The position numbers were made by a program, and so were the translations under genes. From assembly GCA_030145525.1 (NCBI GenBank), contig JAQYVL010000253.1, positions 1 through 32,782 on the forward strand: a stretch of 32,782 nucleotides of DNA, written 5' to 3'. Each line of letters begins with the position of its first letter. Position 1 is the first letter of the stretch. Below, piece by piece: positions 25,519 to 32,782 of this stretch. The DNA comes from Desulfobacterales bacterium. GTDB lineage: Bacteria; Desulfobacterota; Desulfobacteria; Desulfobacterales; SURF-7. The notes below the pieces were generated by a model that saw only the letters and a program-made list of their open reading frames with translations, did not search any database and had not been told where the DNA came from.

Positions 25519-27333
25519 CTATAGCCCACCAAAACCTTCATCAGAAATATCCAACGCCGCAGCACTTGTCTCCTGAATGGCATCAAGTTTTCCAAGAGTC
25601 TCATGAATCACGGTACAGATAAAAAAGTCTGCTGTTTTTACCTGACCTTCGTAAAATGCTTTATCTTTTTTCTTTGCGGTTGCAACTTTCGGCGCGGCGG
25701 CAGCGGCCCGCCAGAGCAGCATCCATCCCATAATCACGTCACCCATGGCATGCAGGAAAGGAAGTGCATGAGCAAAGGATTCCTTTATTTTGCCTTCCAT
25801 TGCGGTCTTACCAAGATGCATGGCAACCTCGCCAAGACGGTTGACAACCTTTTCAAGTTTTCCGGCAAGGCCTTTTAGCTCTTCAATTTCTTTGGCCTGA
25901 GCGATTACTTTTTGAATCTCACCCATGAAAGTCATAAAGACTTTGCCTTTCTGCATGGACATTTTACGGCCCAGAAGATCCATTGCCTGAATTCCGCTGG
26001 TTCCTTCATAAATTGATGCAATCTTGCAGTCCCTTGCATACTGTTCTACAGGATAATCCTGCGTATAGCCTGCTCCGCCGTAAACCTGCATCGCCTGGAT
26101 ACAAACATCATGCCCCTTGACGGACAGATACTCCTTGATCAGTGGGGTCATCAGCTCAAACAGTCCTGAATTGAGATTCAGATCTTCTTCATTCTTGGAC
26201 AAATGAGCCTTTAATCCGGCAGTGGTCATATAGTAGAAAAAACTCCGCATGCCGTCCACGTAAGATTTCATCCATAAAAGATTCCTTCGCACATCAGGAT
26301 GTTTAATGATGGGCACGGAGGGCGCACTTGCATCTCCGAAAGAAAGAAGATCTTTTCCCTGGATACGTTCCCTTGCGTAATTAACGGCAAGCATATAGGC
26401 GGAAGATGCATAGGCAAGCCCCTGCAACCCTGTAGCCATTCGTGCTTCATTCATCATATTGAACATGATTTTCATCCCGATTTTTTCTTCACCGAGCAAA
26501 TATCCGATACATTTCCCTTTTGAACCGAGGCTCATGCTGCATGTGGCGCTCCCGTGGATACCGTGCTTTTCCTCGACACCGGTGCATACGATATCGTTTC
26601 GTTCACCCAGGCTGCCGTCCTCATTGACCAGATATTTGGGAACGATAAAAATCGAAATCCCCTTTGATCCCAGCTCATGCCCCTCAATTCGGGCCAGGAC
26701 AGGATGGATGATGTTTTCGCAGAGATCGTGCTCACCGTTTGTAATAAAAATTTTATTCCCGCTCAGTGAATATGTCCCATCGTCATTCTTCACCGCTGTT
26801 GTTTCGAGGGCCCCGACATCCGATCCGGCGCCGGACTCGGTCAGAAGCATGGTCCCGCCCCACTCTCCGGAGACTATTCGTTTCACATAGATATCGATCA
26901 GCTCCTTGGTTCCATAATCCTGAATCATGCCTGCGGCACTGCCTCCCATTGCCACATAGGTGTATAAAGACCAGTTGCCTCCCATAAAATATTCTGCTGC
27001 TGCCGATGCAATAAAAGGAGGTGCGCCCTGACCACCCATTTCCGCCTCAACCGAAAGGCTTCCCCATTCACCTTCGATAAGAAGCTCATGAGGCCTTTTG
27101 AAGCCCTCGGGAACCCTCACCACTCCATTCTCGTATTTTACCCCCTCCCTGTCCCCTTCCTGAAGCGTTGGAAGCAGTTCTTTAATTGCAAGCTTACGGG
27201 CTTCCGTGATGATCATGTCGCATGTTTTTCGGTTAAAATCTGCATAATGGTCCAACTCCAAGTATTGTTCGCAATTGAGCTGTTCCCAAAGGACAAAATC
27301 AATGTCCCTTCTGTCTGCCAGTTCCTGTGCCAT
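25519..27333 (-). CDS. Acyl-CoA dehydrogenase
   Basis: MLLTESGAGSDVGALETTAVKNDDGTYSLSGNKIFITNGEHD; QVYGGAGYTQDYPVEQYARDCKIASIYEGTSGIQAMDLLGRK. Confidence 0.95.
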   Translation of the reverse strand: MAQELADRRDIDFVLWEQLNCEQYLELDHYADFNRKTCDMIITEARKLAIKELLPTLQEGDREGVKYENGVVRVPEGFKRPHELLIEGEWGSLSVEAEMGGQGAPPFIASAAAEYFMGGNWSLYTYVAMGGSAAGMIQDYGTKELIDIYVKRIVSGEWGGTMLLTESGAGSDVGALETTAVKNDDGTYSLSGNKIFITNGEHDLCENIIHPVLARIEGHELGSKGISIFIVPKYLVNEDGSLGERNDIVCTGVEEKHGIHGSATCSMSLGSKGKCIGYLLGEEKIGMKIMFNMMNEARMATGLQGLAYASSAYMLAVNYARERIQGKDLLSFGDASAPSVPIIKHPDVRRNLLWMKSYVDGMRSFFYYMTTAGLKAHLSKNEEDLNLNSGLFELMTPLIKEYLSVKGHDVCIQAMQVYGGAGYTQDYPVEQYARDCKIASIYEGTSGIQAMDLLGRKMSMQKGKVFMTFMGEIQKVIAQAKEIEELKGLAGKLEKVVNRLGEVAMHLGKTAMEGKIKESFAHALPFLHAMGDVIMGWMLLWRAAAAAPKVATAKKKDKAFYEGQVKTADFFICTVIHETLGKLDAIQETSAAALDISDEGFGGL

Positions 27334-27437
27334 TTTTTACACTCCTTGTTAAATCGTAATTATTATCTCTAGTACAAGGCCCGGACAACACAATATATAT
27401 CGTGTGCTACGCTCTGCACTCACCGTGTAGTGTTGAT

Positions 27438-27457
27438 AAACGCTATTCACAGCGTTT
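27438..27457. promoter_or_regulatory. Palindrome in the divergent ACAD/MaoC intergenic region, possible operator
   Basis: AAACGCT-attcac-AGCGTTT, perfect 7-bp arms. Confidence 0.4.
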
Positions 27458-27711
27458 CTATACCATTAAAGGATTTGCTGTCAAGCAATTTTTTTATTAT
27501 TGACATATCGTTTTTTTTTTCATATTCATTTCAGCATGCTTTGGAGCAATCTGGGCCTGGACAAAAAACGGCTTTAATTTACCAAAAACAAGGCGTAAAG
27601 AAGCTCCTCATAACGCATAGTATCTTTTTATCATCCCTGAAATGCATGGGATAAAAGCAAAAAATATGAAATACAAAAACATTAACCTGCCTAATAAAAA
27701 GGAGAATCATC

Positions 27712-28176
27712 ATGGCTGTCGAAATTTTACCTCTTGAGAAAATGAAGGAACGTATTGGTGATGAACTGGGTGTAACCGACTGGCTTGAGATTGACCAGGA
27801 CCGAATTGACAAATTTGCAGACTGCACGCTTGACCATCAGTGGATACATATTGATAAAGAAGCCGCCGCCAAAGGCCCTTTCGGAAAGACTATCGCCCAC
27901 GGTTATCTGACAGTATCCCTGTTATCCCACTTCTCGGAAGGCTATGCGATTCTCCCCGAAGGAACAATGATGGCGGTCAACTATGGAATGAACAAACTCC
28001 GATTGATCAACCCTGTTCCGGTCGGATCAAAAATAAGAGACCGTATTGCAGTCACCGATGTGGTTGAAAAAGAAGGGGGGCGAATTCTCGTTACCACCAC
28101 CCATACAGTTGAAATTGAAGGACAGGAAAAACCTGCCTGTGTCGCCGAGGTGCTGAGTATGTTCTTTACTTCATGA
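27712..28176 (+). CDS. MaoC family (R)-enoyl-CoA hydratase/dehydratase
   Basis: WLEIDQDRIDKFADCTLDHQWIHIDKEAAAKGPFGKTIAHGYLTVSLLSHF...NYGMNKLRLINPVPVGSKIRDR: hot-dog fold hydratase 2 motif. Confidence 0.95.
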   Translation: MAVEILPLEKMKERIGDELGVTDWLEIDQDRIDKFADCTLDHQWIHIDKEAAAKGPFGKTIAHGYLTVSLLSHFSEGYAILPEGTMMAVNYGMNKLRLINPVPVGSKIRDRIAVTDVVEKEGGRILVTTTHTVEIEGQEKPACVAEVLSMFFTS

Positions 28177-28217
28177 GCGAATTCTCAAAAATGCCATATG
28201 GCCCAATTTCATCGTCA

Positions 28218-28276
28218 GAGCCAAAAAGCTAATCCTCGAAATATACCATATATTACTCCGGTTAGCTTTTCGGCTC
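28218..28276. terminator. Inverted repeat between convergent maoC and cyclase genes, possible bidirectional terminator
   Basis: gagccaaaaagctaa (28218-28232) / ttagcttttcggctc (28262-28276), 14/15 complementary, 29-nt loop; no classical long T-run. Confidence 0.4.
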
Positions 28277-28370
28277 TTCCCCCGAGGACGGGATCTGCGA
28301 CTTGCACTTGAACAATATTTCTATTTTTGAGATAACGTATTGGTTTAAAATTTTCACTCTTGCGATAGGA

Positions 28371-31300
28371 TCACTGCTCAACCTTCGACAGATCCCACTG
28401 CAGCTTCATTTCTTTAAACATCCTCTCCGCTCTTTCCAGATATTCTGCTCCGGCCATGCCTTTTACCAAAAGCCTGCCTCTGAATTGGGCTGACAGGCTC
28501 CGTCCGATTTCAAAGCATGTCCGAGCGACTTCGAGCCGGGCTCCCAGATGCTCTCCTTCAGCAAGACTTTTTCCCCACCATTTTATCGCATTTCTGTGAC
28601 GGCCGGTCATCGCATAATAACTGCCCATGATTCTGAACGCTTCGGTCCTGTAGGAAGCAGCTTTTTTTGAGCTTTTAACCATTGCCCTGCATGCAGATAA
28701 TGCCTGTTTCCTGCATGAGGCAATCTCCCCGCGGTTTCCATCTGCTATGGCTGTTTTTAGCTTATACAGCTCAAAATGGGTGAGCCCCATTTGATAGTGG
28801 CATAGGTAGGACGAAACGACATTCGTTTCAGATCTTATCTTATTCGCTTCTTCAAGAGATTTTTCCGCATTCTCATAATCCCGCGAATAAAGAAAAATCA
28901 TAACTTTGAACGAATGCACGACCATGAGCACCTGTTTGAAGTCGGTCCTTGAAATAAAGTCAATTCCCTCTTCTGCTTCGATCAGGGCTGCCGGCAATTT
29001 TCGATATTTCATCAGTAATTCTGTATTCAAAAAATATTTCAGGGTTCTCGAAAAATCGTGAGAATAGGTATCGCCGATCTCCGACAATCGTCTTACCATT
29101 TCCTGCGCTTCACGGTAGGAACCCCGCTCGGTCCATATGCGCCCGTAAAACGTGATATATCCGGACACATGCATAATTTCACCCATTTTCAAACCATGCT
29201 CGACCAGACTGCTGCGATACATGACATCCCACCTGCCGGTATAATAAGCGTGGAATAAATTTGCCAGTTCAAAATTCAGCAACGTACCCAATTCCTTTCC
29301 GTCAACCCTGGCTTTTACAAAAGAGAGTATCTTGCCGCTTAACCGGAATGAAACAGCCGTCCATGAAAATGCAACGCTCAAACCAGCAAACATGCCGATT
29401 CCGCCTTTAATTCTTACCAGATCAAATTTAGAAAGGTATCGCGATAAAAAGAAAGACTCGAGAAAAAACCTTCTGGAATCAAGATATAAAAGGGTTGCTA
29501 TCCTGTAATAAAAAAGTTCGATGGCCTCCATTTCATGCTTTTCAGGATATTGTTTCCATTTTAGAGCCGGAAAATACAAACTGATGAAAAAATTAACAAA
29601 GGCGACTGCAAAGCCGGGCAAAAATAAAAATCGATTTTCAGGAATTTTAATATTATGGCAACTGAGAGCTTTTGTATAGCATTCAAATGCCTCATTATAT
29701 TGCCCCTTGTTGTAAAAGCTCAAGGCGATTTGCTTCTGAATCATAGCCATTTTCATGGGATTGACTTTATCCCCGAATTTTTTTACATAAATCTCCATCG
29801 CTTCCTGATAGTAGTAAAGCGCCTCACTTGAAGCCCCGGATTTAAGGGCCTCTTCACCTGCTTTCAGCAGGTATGATTCGGCCTTATCCATGTCATCACC
29901 GCTGATGTAATGATATGACAGCATGCCGTAAAATTCATTAAGACGACCCGCAAAAACCTTTTCAATGGCAACAGCTGTTTTTCGGTGAAGATCCCTGCGC
30001 TTTTGAATAAGAATTGAAGCATAGGCTGTCTCCTGGGCCAGGGCATGCTTAAAAACATACTCCATTTCCTCCATTCTGCGACGCTCTCTGATGAACTGCA
30101 TCTCTTTCAGATTCTCCAGGCAGGAATCGATATTTTCCTCATCGCCGGAAACTTCCGACAGGATTCGATGGAAAAAACTTCTCCCGATTACCGAAGCTAT
30201 GCGGATAAGGCCCCGGGCGCTGTCATCGAGCCGATCAATCCTTGCCATAACAACATCATTGACCGTATGGGGGATGGAGACATCCTTCATCTTCTCGGTG
30301 ATTTCATAACATCCGTCTTTCATAACGACTGCCCCGATATCGACAAATGACCGCACCACTTCTTCGATAAAAAACGGATTCCCATCCGCACGCGCCATAA
30401 TCTGATCCCGAACCTGCATCGGCATACCGGGGATATTCATCAAATTATTTATCAATATTGAACTCTGGGATTCAGTAAGTGCCTGAATCATAATTTCCGT
30501 ATATTGATCAGGATACTCTATCCTGACCTCGTCGACCGTTTTTTCTATTCTTTTGTCATACTCCGGACGAAGAACGGCAAAAAAAAGAATCGGAAATTTT
30601 TTCGATAGAGGATAAAGCGCTGAAAGGAATTTTGTAGAGCTTTTATCCGACCAGTGGAAATCTTCCATCAATATAACAAGAGGCTTTTTTAGCGACAGTT
30701 TCGAAAAAAGCTCTTTCATGCTCTTTAAAATAAGGATTTCCAGCGCTTCTCCTTCCAGGTCCCTGACTCTTCTATCATAAATTTGAGGAAGTGCTATCCC
30801 CGATATGACGGCGATAAAAGGAAGGGCGTCCTGAGCCTTTTCACCCAAAACTGAAGAAACAGATCTCTCCAGTTTACAAAACGCGATCCTCTCATTATCA
30901 TTTTCATTTATGCCTGCCCAGTTTTGCAGAAGGGTATTGAAAGGATAAAAACTAAAGTTTCTGCCGATTGAAATGCATCGGCCTTCAAAAAAGGCTATTC
31001 GATTCCAGATCTCCTTTTTCCTGACTTCCGCTACAAGCCGTGACTTGCCGATGCCTGCCTCTCCAATAAGGTTTATAATTCCTCCCCGGCCTGCGGTCAG
31101 CTTTTTTAAACTTGATTCAAGAAGCGCAACCTCGGTGTCTCTCCCCACGAGGTCGGAGAAAATCAAGCTCCTTTTCGGGGATTCTTTTTGATGAATCAGA
31201 TTTTGAAAAGGCAGCAATTCATATACAGGCAATATTTCCGACTTCCCTTTTAATGAAAGTGGCTTCAGCTTTCGAAACTCAAATCTGTTTTTTACAGCAT

Positions 31301-31784
31301 TATATGTATCCGGCCCGACAAGGATCTGCCCCTTTTTAGAAATGCTTTCAAGCCGGGAAGCGATATTTACGGTATCTCCCATTACCGTGTATTCCCTTTT
31401 CCGATCACCTCCGACCTTGCCGGCAACAACGGTACCGGTGTTAATACCTACATGAACATCCAGATGCACCGCAAAACTTTTCTCCCTGTTAAACCGCTGT
31501 AATCCGGTTTGAATCTCAAGCGCTGTCTGCACCGATTTTTGGGCAGCGTTTTCAATCGCTAATGGAGCGCCAAAGGTCGCCATTACACAGTCTCCGATAA
31601 ATTTGTCGATTGTTCCGCCATATTTTTCAATGATCCTCTCCATCATCAAAAAACAGCTGTTCATTAGTACGGTTACTTCTTCCGGGTCCATTTTCTCAGA
31701 CATTGCAGTGAAACCTGAGATGTCTGCAAACAATACGGTTGTAAGGCGGCGCTCAGACTCCTGATGTACTGTATGCAAATTCAT
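28371..31784 (-). CDS. Class 3 adenylate/guanylate cyclase with AAA/NB-ARC-like ATPase and TPR-rich region
   Basis: TVLFADISGFTAMSEKMDPEEV...GDCVMATFGAP...GGDRKREYTVMGDTVNIASRLE; P-loop GEAGIGKSRLVAEV; VILMEDFHWSDKSS; C-terminal TPR repeats. Start at 31784 preferred over 31892. Confidence 0.92.
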   Translation of the reverse strand: MNLHTVHQESERRLTTVLFADISGFTAMSEKMDPEEVTVLMNSCFLMMERIIEKYGGTIDKFIGDCVMATFGAPLAIENAAQKSVQTALEIQTGLQRFNREKSFAVHLDVHVGINTGTVVAGKVGGDRKREYTVMGDTVNIASRLESISKKGQILVGPDTYNAVKNRFEFRKLKPLSLKGKSEILPVYELLPFQNLIHQKESPKRSLIFSDLVGRDTEVALLESSLKKLTAGRGGIINLIGEAGIGKSRLVAEVRKKEIWNRIAFFEGRCISIGRNFSFYPFNTLLQNWAGINENDNERIAFCKLERSVSSVLGEKAQDALPFIAVISGIALPQIYDRRVRDLEGEALEILILKSMKELFSKLSLKKPLVILMEDFHWSDKSSTKFLSALYPLSKKFPILFFAVLRPEYDKRIEKTVDEVRIEYPDQYTEIMIQALTESQSSILINNLMNIPGMPMQVRDQIMARADGNPFFIEEVVRSFVDIGAVVMKDGCYEITEKMKDVSIPHTVNDVVMARIDRLDDSARGLIRIASVIGRSFFHRILSEVSGDEENIDSCLENLKEMQFIRERRRMEEMEYVFKHALAQETAYASILIQKRRDLHRKTAVAIEKVFAGRLNEFYGMLSYHYISGDDMDKAESYLLKAGEEALKSGASSEALYYYQEAMEIYVKKFGDKVNPMKMAMIQKQIALSFYNKGQYNEAFECYTKALSCHNIKIPENRFLFLPGFAVAFVNFFISLYFPALKWKQYPEKHEMEAIELFYYRIATLLYLDSRRFFLESFFLSRYLSKFDLVRIKGGIGMFAGLSVAFSWTAVSFRLSGKILSFVKARVDGKELGTLLNFELANLFHAYYTGRWDVMYRSSLVEHGLKMGEIMHVSGYITFYGRIWTERGSYREAQEMVRRLSEIGDTYSHDFSRTLKYFLNTELLMKYRKLPAALIEAEEGIDFISRTDFKQVLMVVHSFKVMIFLYSRDYENAEKSLEEANKIRSETNVVSSYLCHYQMGLTHFELYKLKTAIADGNRGEIASCRKQALSACRAMVKSSKKAASYRTEAFRIMGSYYAMTGRHRNAIKWWGKSLAEGEHLGARLEVARTCFEIGRSLSAQFRGRLLVKGMAGAEYLERAERMFKEMKLQWDLSKVEQ

Positions 31785-32134
31785 ATCGGTCCTGTATGAT
31801 ATTAGTAGTGATAGGTTTCGATTCTCTTGCCGGCAGGCTGCAACTTCCTTTTGCTCATTCGGAAAGGGTTTCCTGCCTACCCGATTCATCACTACAATAT
31901 GGACATGGTGGTTCCTGTTGGAGGAAGCTTAAATCTCTATTTCGCATTAAGTTGTTACCACAACTGAGAAATAAATCAAGTGCTTTTTTAAATAATCACC
32001 ATCTTTATCAAAATTGCATATAATTGTTTTTATAAAATATAATAAAAGAAAGCTCTCCCAAAGCCTCTGAATCGGCAAAACGTTATCCAGAGACTTTTTC
32101 GCGTTTTCGTAGTGAAACTCCACCCGCATAGCAG

Positions 32135-32740
32135 GGGGGCCTCCGGAAGTCCCCTAAAAGGGGGCGATTACGTTGGGAAAGCCCCGTTGGGGCTAAATCT
32201 AATTTATTTCAAGTTTAGTTCCATTTGCTGTTGTTCAACTTTTTCTTGATCACGGATGTATTTGCGTATGACGTCTTCATCATATCCAACTGTACTTACA
32301 CAATATCCTCTCGCCCAGAAATGCAAACCGGTTGCCTTTTTATTGCCTAATACAAAACGATGGATTCTTACTGCACTTTTTCCCTTCAAAAATCCGATCG
32401 AATGGGCAACGCTGAACTTTGGTGGAATCTTCAGGCACATGTGCACATGGTCAGGCATCAAATGCCCTTCCAACAATTCGATACCACGTTGCCGGCATAA
32501 GTCTCGAAAAATATCACCAACACGCCTACGAAACTTCCCATACAGTTTCTTTCGTCTATATTTTGGGACAAATACTACATGGTATTTGCAATCCCATCTA
32601 ACGTGCGATAAGCTTTCCTAATCAATGCATAGGGTCATCCTCCATTCCACTCCTTAGGGGCTTTCCCGGGGGATGAGCCTATATTATTTTTCGCCGGATC
32701 GGTAGAACCTTTCCGGGTCCTCCGACAGAGCCGGAGGGTT
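32135..32740 (-). mobile_element. IS200/IS605-group insertion sequence (approximate limits)
   Basis: TnpA-like coding frame flanked by subterminal hairpins: agccccgttggggct (32180-32194) on the 3' side and cctccgacagagccggagg (32719-32737) on the 5' side; ggggctttccc (32657-32667) and gggaaagcccc (32175-32185) occur in opposite orientation. Confidence 0.6.
32204..32638 (-). pseudogene. tnpA: IS200-type Y1 transposase TnpA, interrupted by an in-frame TAG near the N-terminus
   Basis: Manual translation from ATG at 32638: MTLCID*ESLSHVRWDCKYHVVFVPKYRRKKLYGKFRRRVGDIFRDLCRQRGIELLEGHLMPDHVHMCLKIPPKFSVAHSIGFLKGKSAVRIH...; HUH motif (HVH) and YCVSTVGYDEDVIRKYIRDQ catalytic-Tyr region intact; TAG at 32618-32620. 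Confidence 0.75.
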
Positions 32741-32782
32741 TAGATCAAGACGAAGAGTGAAATAATATGTATTTCCGTTTGA

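Noticed and set aside
28218-28276. Considered a novel ncRNA between maoC and the cyclase gene
   Set aside because: One imperfect inverted repeat with a 29-nt loop at a convergent gene end is better explained as a termination signal.
1-32782. CRISPR array or defence-system genes
   Set aside because: No regularly spaced direct repeats and no cas, restriction, toxin-antitoxin or retron-like ORFs recognised.

Overview
The window looks like chromosomal sequence from a sulfate-reducer-type Deltaproteobacterium (Desulfobacterales-like); this placement is inferred from protein character and gene content. It is mostly housekeeping: pyrF, selA, a cobA-hemD fusion, an ADP-heptose operon (gmhA, hldE), yicC-remA-gmk-rlmB, icd, comF, two HU/IHF paralogs, an M48 protease, and an acyl-CoA oxidation module (ACAD, SDR, MaoC, Fe-S/CCG protein). 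A large class-3 cyclase/AAA/TPR regulator and a degraded IS200-like element lie at the right end. I found no complete, obviously new defence or mobile system, no CRISPR array and no tRNA/rRNA. The observations most worth a second look are: (1) a ~160 bp dispersed inverted-repeat element with two partial copies, one of which has produced a probable false N-terminus in the TetR ORF and the other of which supplies a stop codon; (2) a conserved protein of unknown function in front of gmhA-hldE; (3) twin IHF-like paralogs with matching promoter architecture and shared cysteines; (4) a kinase-less membrane sensor ending in a Cys/His-rich putative metal-binding tail; (5) a small exported-looking protein made of EF-hand-like/YD-like hybrid repeats; (6) an IS200-type TnpA interrupted by an in-frame amber codon.
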